From Fructilactobacillus florum DSM 22689 = JCM 16035 (lineage in GTDB: Bacteria; Bacillota; Bacilli; Lactobacillales; Lactobacillaceae): a DNA stretch of 46,887 bases. Shown one piece after another: positions 24,203 through 33,309 of the stretch. The notes under the pieces are model-generated. The model worked only from the letters and a program-made list of their open reading frames with translations, searched no databases and had not been told where the DNA came from. A program made the translations under genes and the position numbers. How positions within the stretch are numbered: position 1 is the stretch's first letter; each line of letters opens with the position of its first letter. The stretch is from NCBI RefSeq assembly GCF_001436645.1, contig NZ_AYZI01000011.1, positions 1 to 46,887 on the forward strand. Direction: 5' to 3'.

Positions 24203-26599
24203 CTATTTGTTTAATGGTTTCCATTTCCAGTTAGTTACTTCTGGTAAATCAGTGCCTTCAGTTCGGATATAGTGATTGTGTTTAGCAACCCAATCTTCCA
24301 TCTCCTGAACAAAATCAGCATTTTGTTCTGCCATTCCAGGAACAGCTTGAACAACTTCCTTAGCAAGATCAAAACGATCTAACTGGTTCAAGACCCGCAT
24401 GTCAAATGGTGTTGTGATATCACCATTCTCACGGTAACCATGAATATGAACATTCTTGTTGTCACGGTCAAAGAAAATTGTCCGAATGATATCTTCAAAA
24501 CCATGGAAAGCAAAGACAACTGGCTTATCAGTGGTGAAGAGATCGTTAAATTCTTTGTCGCTCAAACCGCGAGGGTCTTGTTTTGGACTCCGCAATTTCA
24601 GTAAGTCAACAACGTTAATGTAACGAATCTTCAGTTCTGGGAAGCGATCGTGTAGTAGATTGATGGCTGCTAATGTTTCCATCGTTGGTTCTACTCCAGC
24701 AGATGCCATTACGATGTCTGGTTCAGTTCCCTGATCAGTCGAAGCCCAGTCAATGTAACCAAGTCCCTTGTTAACTAATTGGTCAGCTTCATCAATGTTG
24801 AACCATTGTGGACGAGGGTGCTTCGAAGTTGTAATTAAGTTGATCTTTTCGTAGTCTGCAAATGCTACATTAGCAGTTGCTAATAATGTATTAGCATCAG
24901 CTGGGAAGTATTCACGGATAAACTCTGGTTTCTTTTCAGCCAAATGGTTAATCATCCCAGGATCTTGGTGAGTATAACCATTGTGGTCTTGCTGGAATAC
25001 CGTTGAAGAATCAATGAAGTTTAATGATGGGTATTGTTTTCTCCAGCCCATTTCAGAAGCCTTACGCAACCATTTGAAGTGTTGTGTCAACATTGAGTCA
25101 ACTACCCGTCCAAATGATTCATAAGTTGCAAAGAAACCGTGCCGTCCAGTCAGAACGTAACCTTCTAACCAACCTTCATCATCATGTTCTGATAACTGAG
25201 AATCGATTACTCGACCTTCGTGAGCCATGTACTCATCGTATGGCGTGTCAATGTCACGTGACCACTGACGGTTAGTCGTATCAAAGATATGCCAAATTCG
25301 GTTTGACCAAGTTTCGTCAGGTCCAAAGGCGCGGAAAGTAGTTGGGTTCTTCTTCATTGTGTCACGAACCCATTCTGACCAAACTACCATATCTTCAGCA
25401 TCCGTAGCCCCAGGAGTCTTGATTTCAACCGCATAATCACGAAAATCAGGTAAGTCCAATGGTTTAGGATCAAGCCCACCATTTGTGATTGGGTTAACAG
25501 ACATCCGCCGGTCACCCTTTGGTGCTAATGCTTTGATTTCTTCTTTGATGGTGCCGTCTTCGTTAAAGGAGTCCGCTGGTTTATAGCTTTCCATCCATTT
25601 AACAAATTCGTCGGCAGTTTCCATGTTGTCAGCACTCAAAGGAAGTGGAACTTGGTGCGCACGGAATGAACCCTCAATTGGAAGACCCTTAGCGTTTTCT
25701 TGTGGACCAGTCCAACCTTTTGGTGAACGGAAGATAATCATTGGCCAAACTGGACGTTTGGCTGTTTCAGCTGTTTCAGTTTCACGTGCTTTCTTTTGAA
25801 TAGCTTGAATGTCTTCCACAGCAGCATCCATTGCTTTTGCCAAATTAACATTGGTTTCGTCAATGTTTTCACCATGAGGCAAGTTTGTTTCAACAAAGTA
25901 AGGCTTCCAGCCAAGTCCTTCGAAGTATTTTTGTAAATCTTCGTCAGAAGTCCGGTTAAAGATGGTTGGGTTAGCAATCTTAAATCCGTTTAAGTTAATG
26001 ATCGGTAGTACCGCACCATCAGTAACCGGATTAATAAAGCTACTAGAGAACCATGAACCAGCCAATGGACCCGTTTCAGCTTCCCCGTCACCAATCTCAA
26101 CTGCAGCAATTACTTCAGGGTTGTCAAAGATGGCACCAACCCCATGAGATAGTGAGTAACCTAGTTCTCCACCTTCGTGAATTGAACCGGGTGTCTCAGG
26201 AGCAGCATGAGAAGCAATCCCACCTGGGAATGAGAATTGTTTGAATAATTTCGACATTCCCGCTTCGTCAGCAGTAATCTCTGGGTAGATATCAGAATAA
26301 CTGCCATCAATGTAAGAATTAGAAACCATAACCTGGCCACCGTGACCAGAACCCTCAATGTAGAACATGTTCAGGTCATATTTGTTAATAACCCGGTTCA
26401 AATGAGTGTAGATAAAGTTTTGAGAAGCAATCGTTCCCCAGTGTCCGATCGGTTTTACCTTAACGTCTGCAGCCGTTAAAGGTTCTTTCAGCATTGGGTT
26501 AGACCGTAAGAATAACTGTCCAACTGACAAGTAGTTCGCTGTGTTCCAATATTGCGTCATTTTGTCAAAATATGCTTTTGAATCATAGTCTACTGACAT
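24203..26599 (-). CDS. xfp: Xylulose-5-phosphate/fructose-6-phosphate phosphoketolase
   Basis: Key enzyme of heterolactic fermentation: it splits xylulose 5-phosphate with phosphate into acetyl phosphate and glyceraldehyde 3-phosphate, using thiamine diphosphate. The 798 residues contain the cofactor motif [14 protein letters not shown] and the family signatures [13 protein letters not shown] and [13 protein letters not shown]. The C-terminal domain ends in [11 protein letters not shown]. Length is full. ATG at 26599 follows AAAGGAG; the longer frame crosses that site. Codon choice is strongly biased, as expected for a highly expressed gene. The GntR regulator lies upstream on the same strand. 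Whether fructose 6-phosphate is also used cannot be told. Confidence 0.97.
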   Translation of the reverse strand: MSVDYDSKAYFDKMTQYWNTANYLSVGQLFLRSNPMLKEPLTAADVKVKPIGHWGTIASQNFIYTHLNRVINKYDLNMFYIEGSGHGGQVMVSNSYIDGSYSDIYPEITADEAGMSKLFKQFSFPGGIASHAAPETPGSIHEGGELGYSLSHGVGAIFDNPEVIAAVEIGDGEAETGPLAGSWFSSSFINPVTDGAVLPIINLNGFKIANPTIFNRTSDEDLQKYFEGLGWKPYFVETNLPHGENIDETNVNLAKAMDAAVEDIQAIQKKARETETAETAKRPVWPMIIFRSPKGWTGPQENAKGLPIEGSFRAHQVPLPLSADNMETADEFVKWMESYKPADSFNEDGTIKEEIKALAPKGDRRMSVNPITNGGLDPKPLDLPDFRDYAVEIKTPGATDAEDMVVWSEWVRDTMKKNPTTFRAFGPDETWSNRIWHIFDTTNRQWSRDIDTPYDEYMAHEGRVIDSQLSEHDDEGWLEGYVLTGRHGFFATYESFGRVVDSMLTQHFKWLRKASEMGWRKQYPSLNFIDSSTVFQQDHNGYTHQDPGMINHLAEKKPEFIREYFPADANTLLATANVAFADYEKINLITTSKHPRPQWFNIDEADQLVNKGLGYIDWASTDQGTEPDIVMASAGVEPTMETLAAINLLHDRFPELKIRYINVVDLLKLRSPKQDPRGLSDKEFNDLFTTDKPVVFAFHGFEDIIRTIFFDRDNKNVHIHGYRENGDITTPFDMRVLNQLDRFDLAKEVVQAVPGMAEQNADFVQEMEDWVAKHNHYIRTEGTDLPEVTNWKWKPLNK

Positions 26600-26652
26600 G
26601 CAATAACACTCCTTTGTAATAATAACCAAATGGTTGTTTTTCCCTTGAGAAT

Positions 26653-26670
26653 GAGTTCGAAAGCGAACTC
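26653..26670 (-). promoter_or_regulatory. Hairpin at the 5' end of the xfp mRNA
   Basis: Arms GAGTTCG/CGAACTC around a 4-nt loop start about 6 nt after the predicted transcription start, a position where stems often stabilise mRNA of highly expressed genes. A second small stem (AACCA/TGGTT, 26626-26637) precedes the ribosome site. Confidence 0.5.
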
Positions 26671-26682
26671 AACTACACAACT

Positions 26683-26710
26683 ATCTTACCAATTTCTGTT
26701 AAAAAGTCAA
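26683..26710 (-). promoter_or_regulatory. Promoter of xfp
   Basis: Minus strand TTGACT (26710-26705), 16 nt, TAAGAT (26688-26683). Confidence 0.65.
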
Positions 26711-26719
26711 ACCATAACA

Positions 26720-26739
26720 CAATTGGTACGTATCAATTG
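26720..26739. promoter_or_regulatory. 20-bp palindrome upstream of the xfp promoter, probable GntR operator
   Basis: CAATTG arms flank GTACGTAT; 9 of the 10 base pairs are symmetric. It sits 10 bp upstream of the xfp -35, between it and the GntR gene. The core TTGGTACGTATCAA resembles GntR/HutC operators. Confidence 0.6.
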
Positions 26740-26756
26740 AGAAAGCCCGCCACAAT

Positions 26757-27482
26757 TTATTCTGCTACATCCACAAAGGTGTTGTAGCTAAAATAATGGT
26801 AGTGAATCCGCAACTGCGAGAATTCAAACGGGGTTCCATTGTCAAGAAAGAAGATTCCTTCCATGATGCCAACCGGTTCCGTCGGTTCCAAATGCAATAG
26901 TTCCTGATCAGTTGCAACGGATGGCTGTACTTTGAGGGTCATTAATGCCTTGGTTCCAGTGTGATGAAGTTCCTTTGCAAAATAATCAAACAAAGAGCCA
27001 GTGACAATTTGTCGGGTAAGCGCCGGCGCTAATTTGATTGGGATGTAACTCGTCTCAATGATAATTGCTCGTTCATCAATCAACCGTAACCGCCGAATTT
27101 GATAGACGAAATCTTCGCTAGTCACAAACAACTCTTCTTGAATTTCAGGCGGAGCAGCAATTACCGCAAAGTCCAAAACCTTGATTTGTGGCTCATATCC
27201 CTCAATCTTTAGATTGTTGGTAATCCCTAAATTCGACCCTTCATACCGAAAAATCGATTTATTTTTCAAGTACAGTGGATTCACGAATGTCCCAGAACCT
27301 CGTTTTTTAAAAATAACTCCCTGCTGTGCCAAAACATTCAAAGCTCGTTTGATGGAACTACGACTAACTTGATATTCCGTGCTTAGACTACGTTCATCCG
27401 GCAACCGATTATGCGGAAATTGATTAGTTTTAATTCGTTGCTGCAGGCTTTGTAATACTTGTTTATATACTAGATCAGCCAC
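26757..27482 (-). CDS. GntR-family regulator with UTRA sensor domain (HutC type)
   Basis: Transcription factor of 241 residues. The N-terminal winged helix (LPDERSLSTEYQVSRSSIKR, wing GSGTFVNPLYL) covers residues 1-70. The UTRA/chorismate-lyase-like sensor fills 95-235 with the family pattern YQIRRLRL, ETSYIPI and GIMEGIFFLDNGTPFEFS. Start is GTG at 27482, 6 nt after AAAGGAG. It sits directly upstream of xfp on the same strand, and a palindrome between them is the likely binding site, so it probably senses a sugar phosphate and controls xfp. Repressor or activator is not decided; the site upstream of -35 would suit activation. Confidence 0.88.
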   Translation of the reverse strand: MADLVYKQVLQSLQQRIKTNQFPHNRLPDERSLSTEYQVSRSSIKRALNVLAQQGVIFKKRGSGTFVNPLYLKNKSIFRYEGSNLGITNNLKIEGYEPQIKVLDFAVIAAPPEIQEELFVTSEDFVYQIRRLRLIDERAIIIETSYIPIKLAPALTRQIVTGSLFDYFAKELHHTGTKALMTLKVQPSVATDQELLHLEPTEPVGIMEGIFFLDNGTPFEFSQLRIHYHYFSYNTFVDVAE

Positions 27483-27527
27483 AAGATGCTCCTTTACGAC
27501 TTAGATTATCTCAAGTATAGCAGAAAC

Positions 27528-27557
27528 AAAAAAGGATTCCCGCTGTGGCGAGAACCC
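27528..27557 (-). terminator. Terminator of mntH
   Basis: Ten-base-pair stem (GGATTCCCGC with GCGAGAACCC, two wobbles) and loop TGTG; on the minus strand it is followed by six T residues. Confidence 0.78.
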
Positions 27558-27569
27558 TAGGGTTACCAG

Positions 27570-29153
27570 TTAATCTTTTGTTGCTTGGTCATCCAATTGA
27601 TGTTGTTCTTTCAAGCGTTTGTTAGCACGATAAAGATCATATAATACCCACCCTAGCAGAGCTAATACGGCAATAATGATCACATATGCAATCAGATTTG
27701 CTTCAAAGGTCTGTTGTGCATTAGGATTGTCGCTAAAGAAGCCGGCAATTGCATCTGGCATGTTATACATGTTTAAGAATGTTAAGGCTAAAACGGAAGC
27801 CCAACCAGCAACTTTAACCCAGATCGCATTGGTAAAGCGTTTCCCATTCATTTCCAAAGCACTGTCAGTAAACATCAAGAGTGGCAACATTGAAAATGGT
27901 AACGCAAAGGCTAGAAACACCTGTGAATTATTCATCAAATCATTTAGCGCTTCATGCTGCTTAACTGCCGAACCACCGCTAGTCATCATTACACAAATGA
28001 CCACCGGAACGATCGAAATCAATCGGGTAACTAGCCGCCGAGCCCAGAGTGGCATCCGCATATGAATGAATCCTTCCATAATGACTTGACCCGTTAACGT
28101 TCCAGTAATCGTAGAGTTTTGTCCAGAAGCTAATAAAGCTACCGCAAATAGGGTTGAAAGGACTCCAGTTTTTGCAACACTTGCCAAAATCCCATTACTC
28201 ATAAAGGAGGGATCCTTGAGTGCCTGATATAAACCGAAGAACGATGGATCTTGCACGGAACCAGATTTGAAAACTGCCACTCCCATAATTAATAAGAGGG
28301 CATTTACAAAGAAGGCCATGGTTAACTGAATGTTGGAATCCATCGTTGAGAACCGCACCGTGCGGGCAATGTCTTCTTCGTCGTTATGATCAACTTTTCG
28401 AGTTTGAGAAATTGCCGAGTGCAGATACAAGTTATGAGGCATGACAGTCGCCCCAATAATCCCTAAAGCCCCACTCAATGGCGTCGTCCCGTTAACAACG
28501 GGGGTCTCTTTGACCGCAGCAATGCTTGGAACCGTTCCTTTCAATACCCCCAGCCAATCAGGATTTGAAAGTGCTACTTCATAAGCAAATACAAAGAAAA
28601 TAACTAAAATCAAAGCAACCACGACGGCCTCGATCTTTCGAAACCCAATCGAAGTCAGTAATAGTAATACCAACACGTCCAAAACAGTAATCAAGACCGC
28701 TACTAAAATCGGAATCCCAAACAACAGGTATAGCGCAATTGCGCCTCCGATTACTTCTGCAATATCGGTCGCCATAATCGCTAACTCGGTCGTAATCCAG
28801 AGTACTACACCCAACGTCTTGCTGGTTCGAGCTCGAATCACTTGCGCCAAGTCCATTTGCGTCACGATCCCAAGTTTAGCTGCCATGTATTGAAGTAACA
28901 TCGCAATCAAACTTGAAATCAAGATAATAGACATCAGCAAGTATTGAAAATTTTGACCCCCGGTAATTGACGTTGACCAATTCCCTGGATCCATGTATCC
29001 CACTGCCACTAGCGCTCCTGGTCCAGAATACATAAATAACGTTTTCCAAAAACCCAAATTCTTTGGAACTTCAACGGTACCATTAATCTCTTGTAATGAT
29101 TTCCCGTTTGCATACTGAATAAAATGAGTTTTTTCTTTTTTTCCTTCTGCCAT
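27570..29153 (-). CDS. mntH: Nramp-family Mn2+/H+ symporter MntH
   Basis: Imports Mn2+ with protons. The 527 residues form about 11-12 membrane helices. The metal site is visible: DPGNW in helix 1 (aspartate and asparagine ligands) and the MPHNLYLHS motif of helix 6 with the ligand methionine. Lactobacilli keep millimolar Mn2+ and often have several such genes. ATG at 29153 is preferred; a TTG two codons upstream also suits the AAGGAGATGG site. No clear MntR-type operator was found. Monocistronic, divergent from ybaK. Confidence 0.95.
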   Translation of the reverse strand: MAEGKKEKTHFIQYANGKSLQEINGTVEVPKNLGFWKTLFMYSGPGALVAVGYMDPGNWSTSITGGQNFQYLLMSIILISSLIAMLLQYMAAKLGIVTQMDLAQVIRARTSKTLGVVLWITTELAIMATDIAEVIGGAIALYLLFGIPILVAVLITVLDVLVLLLLTSIGFRKIEAVVVALILVIFFVFAYEVALSNPDWLGVLKGTVPSIAAVKETPVVNGTTPLSGALGIIGATVMPHNLYLHSAISQTRKVDHNDEEDIARTVRFSTMDSNIQLTMAFFVNALLLIMGVAVFKSGSVQDPSFFGLYQALKDPSFMSNGILASVAKTGVLSTLFAVALLASGQNSTITGTLTGQVIMEGFIHMRMPLWARRLVTRLISIVPVVICVMMTSGGSAVKQHEALNDLMNNSQVFLAFALPFSMLPLLMFTDSALEMNGKRFTNAIWVKVAGWASVLALTFLNMYNMPDAIAGFFSDNPNAQQTFEANLIAYVIIIAVLALLGWVLYDLYRANKRLKEQHQLDDQATKD

Positions 29154-29233
29154 ACACAAGCCATCTCCTTCTAATTAGTCAAATTAATTGTAAATGATAG
29201 TTGCACGAAAGTCATTAAATTTTTCAAAAGAAT

Positions 29234-29242
29234 TGCTATAAT
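29234..29242 (+). promoter_or_regulatory. Extended -10 promoter of ybaK
   Basis: TGC followed by a perfect TATAAT, 23 nt before the start codon. Confidence 0.6.
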
Positions 29243-29265
29243 ACAAAGTAAATGAGGTGAATTTT

Positions 29266-29769
29266 ATGACAAAAAAGAACCATGGAAAGCTCCATAAGAC
29301 CCTTGTAGAGCAGGTTTTAGATCAACACAAAATAAAATACCAGCAAATTGAATTTGCAACCCATCAAGTCGGCGATGTTTTTGAACTTGACGCCCACCAA
29401 CAATCCTACCAACGCCATCAAATCTATAAAACATTGGCCGCTATTACTAAGGATCATGAGCCAATTATTGGCGTGGTTCCCCTCGACTGCCGTCTCAGCT
29501 TAAAAAAGCTCGCCCGCGCCGCCGACAAGAAAAAGGTTCAGATGATTCCATTAAAAGATTTGGCTGCCATCACGACCTTTGAACATGGTGCCAACACTCC
29601 TGTTGGCATTTATGAGAAAAAAGGTTATCCCATCTACTTTGATTGCAGTGCCCAACAGCAAGGAGAAATCATCATTTCTTCCGGCCAAATCGGTCGTTCG
29701 GTGCTAGTCAATGCTGAAGCGGTTGCCAAGCTAGTGCACGCGTCGTTTGCAGACCTCATTGAAGCTTAA
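29266..29769 (+). CDS. ybaK: YbaK/EbsC-family aminoacyl-tRNA deacylase
   Basis: Proofreading enzyme that hydrolyses Cys-tRNA(Pro) formed by prolyl-tRNA synthetase. The 167-residue protein is a single YbaK domain: KTLAAITK with the conserved lysine, VVPLDCRLSLKKLARAADKKK in the middle, GANTPVGIYEKKGYPIYFD and IIISSGQIGRSV at the end, each part of the binding pocket. ATG at 29266 follows GAGGTGA. It is convergent with the HD hydrolase; only 2 bp separate the two stop codons. Confidence 0.92.
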   Translation: MTKKNHGKLHKTLVEQVLDQHKIKYQQIEFATHQVGDVFELDAHQQSYQRHQIYKTLAAITKDHEPIIGVVPLDCRLSLKKLARAADKKKVQMIPLKDLAAITTFEHGANTPVGIYEKKGYPIYFDCSAQQQGEIIISSGQIGRSVLVNAEAVAKLVHASFADLIEA

Positions 29770-29771
29770 AT

Positions 29772-30413
29772 CTAAGTTTGCCCCGACCACTCCGCTTTGA
29801 ATTCTTGCACAAATGTTTCCATCAAACTTTTTCGCCGCTTAGCAAGTTGCTGGGCGGTTTTTGTATTCATTTGATCTGCTACTAAGAATAATTTTTCATA
29901 AAAGTGATTCAAAGTGGTCGTATTGTTGCGATATTCTGCTTTGGTCAGCTGTCGGCGCGGAGGTAGTTTGGGATCATACATGGCAGCTCCATGAACAGCT
30001 CCATACGCAAACGTTCGCGCCACCCCAATGGCACCAATCGAATCTAGTCGATCCGCATCTTGTACTACTTGTCCCGTTTTTGAGAGCTGGTGATGCTGCT
30101 CAAGGCTATCTGCAAACGATAAATGGTCAATAATTTCCAATACTTGTTTGATTTCCTCGGGGTGGTAACCAAAATCTTGGAGACAATTAATAACTTCCTG
30201 GCGCTTTTCAGCACGGTGATCACAAAGTTTTTCGTCAAAAACATCGTGCAAATAAGCCGCGGTCAGTGCAACTTCACCGTTAGCAGGTTCACTAGCCAAC
30301 AATTTCCCGGTCATATTAACAACCCGCTCAATATGATCAAAGCCATGTCCGGAATGATCAAATGCCATTTCCTGAGCTGCATACTGGCGAACTTTTTGTA
30401 ATTTTTCGTTGAT
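29772..30413 (-). CDS. HD-domain phosphohydrolase (probable ATC start)
   Basis: Soluble metal-dependent phosphohydrolase of the YedJ/YpgQ group. The HD motif is in AAYLHDVFDEK, the earlier histidine in GHGFDHIERV and the late aspartate in VVQDADRLDSIGAIGVAR. Relatives act on nucleotides such as dNTPs or pyrophosphate; the substrate here is unknown. The first ATG (30368) has no usable ribosome site. The strong site AAAGGAG (30423-30429) points 9 nt on to ATC at 30413 and adds 15 residues, FINEKLQKVRQYAAQE-like, that match the helix present in relatives. If the ATG is used the protein has 198 residues, otherwise 213. Confidence 0.85.
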   Translation of the reverse strand: MNEKLQKVRQYAAQEMAFDHSGHGFDHIERVVNMTGKLLASEPANGEVALTAAYLHDVFDEKLCDHRAEKRQEVINCLQDFGYHPEEIKQVLEIIDHLSFADSLEQHHQLSKTGQVVQDADRLDSIGAIGVARTFAYGAVHGAAMYDPKLPPRRQLTKAEYRNNTTTLNHFYEKLFLVADQMNTKTAQQLAKRRKSLMETFVQEFKAEWSGQT

Positions 30414-30478
30414 AAATTCCAGCTCCTTTCAGACGATTCACAACTATTATTATAACGATTAAACGCTACAGGTATATC

Positions 30479-30506
30479 AAAAAGACCTCCACAATGTGAA
30501 GGTCTT
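30479..30506 (-). terminator. Terminator of the mleS-mleP operon
   Basis: Stem AAGACCTCCACA with its complement (one mismatch), followed on the minus strand by five T residues. Confidence 0.82.
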
Positions 30507-30517
30507 GATAATAATGC

Positions 30518-31510
30518 TTATAGAAAAGCTAAAATTTCCATTAAGATTGGAACCACAATTACAAAGAGCACTGTACTAGTTACCACTAAGTTCGTTGCGT
30601 AATCTACATCACCATGCGACTGACCAACTAAAATAGGTAAAACGGCCAATCCTGGTGCAGCAGCTTGAATCACAAACGTATTTAATTCCGGAGTTGGTAC
30701 AGTACCAACAGTATGTTTAGCTGTCAGCAACACCACAATCATAATAGCAGGTGCAATCACAAACCGCCCCGCTAATGCCAGCACTGAATCACGGTCAAAA
30801 TGGATTGATTGTAACCCAGCATCAGCTAAAATAATCCCAATGTAGATCAAGGAGAGGGGAGTTACCAAACCGCCAACCATGGTGAAAGTGTTCCCAAGCA
30901 TTGGAAAGGCTGCGGGTTGCACGATAAACGTAATTGGTAGCCCTAAAACCAACCAAACCAACGCCACTATAAAGCCAATCAAAGGAGCAGGCAATAACTT
31001 TTTCCAGTTAAACTTTGCTCCACTTGCTGAAATTTTATCTTTAGTTGGATCATCGGCAGAGATAAAGAAGATCCCGACTGCCCAAGTAGAGATGGTATTA
31101 ATCAAGTAGTACAACAAGAAATAAGGCAAACCTTGGTCACCAAATAACGCAATGTTAAGTGGCATCCCGATGAAGATTGTATTGGCATTGACGAACATGT
31201 TAATGAACGTTCCGCGCCGTCCCTTGCGGATTTTAAAAATTTTCACAAAGATTAACGCAACCACATAACCCAATACAAAGCTAATAAAGACGTAGAACAA
31301 ACCGCTCGACAGGCTCAATAATTTATCCCGGTTCAAGTGACTGACCACTGACATAAAAATCGATACTGGCAGCGCAATATTCATAATAATAAACGAAATA
31401 CTACCCTTAAATTTGTCGTCTAATTTGCCCGATTTTCGCAACCAATACCCAAGTGCGATGACAAGAACAATCTCACCGACACTTGATAAAGACGTTAAAA
31501 AAGCTGTCAT
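30518..31510 (-). CDS. mleP: Malate permease, AEC (auxin efflux carrier) family
   Basis: Membrane transporter expected to take up L-malate (and perhaps release lactate) for malolactic fermentation. The 330 residues make ten predicted helices in two halves, with the family N-terminus VLVIALGYWLRKSGKL and PLNIALFGDQGLPY in the first half and VIQAAAPGLAVLPILVGQS near the end. The substrate is inferred mainly from its place 37 nt after mleS in the same operon. ATG at 31510 is 7 nt from GGAG; two other start codons are adjacent. The operon terminator follows. Confidence 0.9.
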   Translation of the reverse strand: MTAFLTSLSSVGEIVLVIALGYWLRKSGKLDDKFKGSISFIIMNIALPVSIFMSVVSHLNRDKLLSLSSGLFYVFISFVLGYVVALIFVKIFKIRKGRRGTFINMFVNANTIFIGMPLNIALFGDQGLPYFLLYYLINTISTWAVGIFFISADDPTKDKISASGAKFNWKKLLPAPLIGFIVALVWLVLGLPITFIVQPAAFPMLGNTFTMVGGLVTPLSLIYIGIILADAGLQSIHFDRDSVLALAGRFVIAPAIMIVVLLTAKHTVGTVPTPELNTFVIQAAAPGLAVLPILVGQSHGDVDYATNLVVTSTVLFVIVVPILMEILAFL

Positions 31511-31547
31511 CATCAAACTCCTTTCATAACTATTTCCAAAGCAATGC

Positions 31548-33191
31548 TTAGTTCAGTTCACGATAAACGGGGTACCATTTTTCAGCTTCTACCGCTGCTT
31601 TCACATCACTAATCTGCTCTCTAGTAACCCCTTGATCAACTGCACTTTGCGCCACAGCATTAGCAACTGTTTGGGAGAATTCAGTCAACTGCTCAACTGG
31701 GGGCAAGATGGCAGCTCCTGGCTTAGAAGAATCAACAATTCCTCCTAAAGAGTGCGCAGCTGCACTAATCATTTCATCATTCAAAGTCGTAGCAGTTGCG
31801 GCAATCGCACCTAAACCGATCCCAGGATAAACCAACGCATTGTTAGCTTGTCCAATTTCGTAGGTAACTCCATCATGTTCCACGGGAGCACTTGGAACAC
31901 CAGTTGCCACCAACGCCCGACCATTTGTCCATTTAATCAAATCGGCTGCCGTTGCTTCAGCAAGCTTAGTTGGGTTTGAAATTGGTAAAATAATTGGACG
32001 GTTCGTGTGCGCTGCCATTTCCGTAACAACTTCCTGTGTGAAGGCACCATGAACAGTTGAAGTTCCCACCATAATGGTTGGATGAACCGCTTGTACAACC
32101 GAGAGTAAATCCGTTAATTCATCGGCATTATCAAATTCGGAACGACTTCTAGCAAATTCCTGTTGTCCCGGTGTCAAATCTGGCATGTCATCAAACAGGA
32201 GTCCTTGTTTGTCGACCATGTAGAAGTGCTTTTTAGCCTCTGCTTCGCTCAAGCCTGCTTGAACCATTTCTTCAGCAACTCGCTGCGCAATTCCGACCCC
32301 GGCAGTACCAGCACCAAAGCATAGATATTTCTGATCCGTCATTGACTCACCAGAAATGTTCAATGCCCCGAGTACCCCAGCTAAAACGATAATTCCAGTT
32401 CCTTGAATGTCATCATTAAAGACCAAGAATTTATCCTGATATTTTTCCAGAATCTTAGCAGCATTAGCTCGACCAAAATCTTCAAAGTGTAAATAAAGAT
32501 TAGGGAAAAGTGATTCTGCTTCCTGAACAAAGTTATCCACAAATTCATAGTAATTATCAGAATAATCCCGATCTTGATCAAGACCAACGTACAAAGGATC
32601 ATCCTTTAATGATGCACGAGTAGTCCCTGCATCTAAGACCACTGGTAAAATTTCTGACGGGTCAATCCCCGCAGCAGCTGTATAAACCATCAGCTTACCA
32701 ACCGGAATATCAATTCCCTGAGTTCCCCAATCACCAATGCCAAGAATTCCTTCACCATCAGTCACAACTAACAATTTAACGTTGCGACCTTCAGCAGCAT
32801 TGATTAAACTTTCCCGAATCGTTGCGCGACTGTGATCATTGATTGATAAATAGGCCGCATTTTGGGGATTAACGTATAAGCGACTGTAGTTTTCAATTGA
32901 ATCCGCAATCGTTGGATCATACACAATCGGCATGAATTCACTGACATGTTTTGCAAACGTAGCGTAAAACAAAACCCGATTTTCATTAAAAACTGACATT
33001 AGATACATACGTTTTTCTAAATCTGTACTCATTTCCTGGTACTGAGCATAAACGCGATCAGTTTGCTGATCCAAGGTTTGAATTCGAGGTGGCAACATTC
33101 CTTCAAGGTGTAAATCTTTCCTTTCAGTAGCACTAAAGGCCGTTCCTTTATTTAAAAAGGGATTGTTGACGATTTCTTGACTTCTAGTCAT
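31548..33191 (-). CDS. mleS: Malolactic enzyme
   Basis: Converts L-malate to L-lactate and CO2 with tightly bound NAD+ and Mn2+. The 547-residue protein has the malic enzyme fold: the catalytic tyrosine region [25 protein letters not shown], metal ligands in [10 protein letters not shown] and FNDDIQGTG, then the NAD site [11 protein letters not shown] and later ISNPT. Its pattern fits malolactic rather than malic enzyme, and the mle neighbours agree. ATG at 33191 follows AGAGGAGCG. It is the first gene of mleS-mleP and divergent from mleR. Confidence 0.95.
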   Translation of the reverse strand: MTRSQEIVNNPFLNKGTAFSATERKDLHLEGMLPPRIQTLDQQTDRVYAQYQEMSTDLEKRMYLMSVFNENRVLFYATFAKHVSEFMPIVYDPTIADSIENYSRLYVNPQNAAYLSINDHSRATIRESLINAAEGRNVKLLVVTDGEGILGIGDWGTQGIDIPVGKLMVYTAAAGIDPSEILPVVLDAGTTRASLKDDPLYVGLDQDRDYSDNYYEFVDNFVQEAESLFPNLYLHFEDFGRANAAKILEKYQDKFLVFNDDIQGTGIIVLAGVLGALNISGESMTDQKYLCFGAGTAGVGIAQRVAEEMVQAGLSEAEAKKHFYMVDKQGLLFDDMPDLTPGQQEFARSRSEFDNADELTDLLSVVQAVHPTIMVGTSTVHGAFTQEVVTEMAAHTNRPIILPISNPTKLAEATAADLIKWTNGRALVATGVPSAPVEHDGVTYEIGQANNALVYPGIGLGAIAATATTLNDEMISAAAHSLGGIVDSSKPGAAILPPVEQLTEFSQTVANAVAQSAVDQGVTREQISDVKAAVEAEKWYPVYRELN

Positions 33192-33238
33192 AGTTCTCGC
33201 TCCTCTAAATTTATATGGTATTATTCTAAACAAGAGTC

Positions 33239-33268
33239 ATATTAGTCCATCTATAAAAAGATAGTCAA
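33239..33268 (-). promoter_or_regulatory. Promoter of mleS with an internal palindrome
   Basis: Minus strand TTGACT (33268-33263), 18 nt, TAATAT (33244-33239). The palindrome CTAT-AAAAAG-ATAG (33251-33264) lies in the spacer and touches the -35; its T..A ends make it a candidate MleR (LysR-type) site. Confidence 0.55.
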
Positions 33269-33309
33269 ACGTTAAATTTGAATAAATTTCATTAATATGA
33301 GGTGTTAAA

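Noticed and set aside
29861-30401. Plus-strand frames of 90-92 residues opposite the HD gene
   Set aside because: No ribosome site, and the opposite strand encodes clear HD-family motifs.
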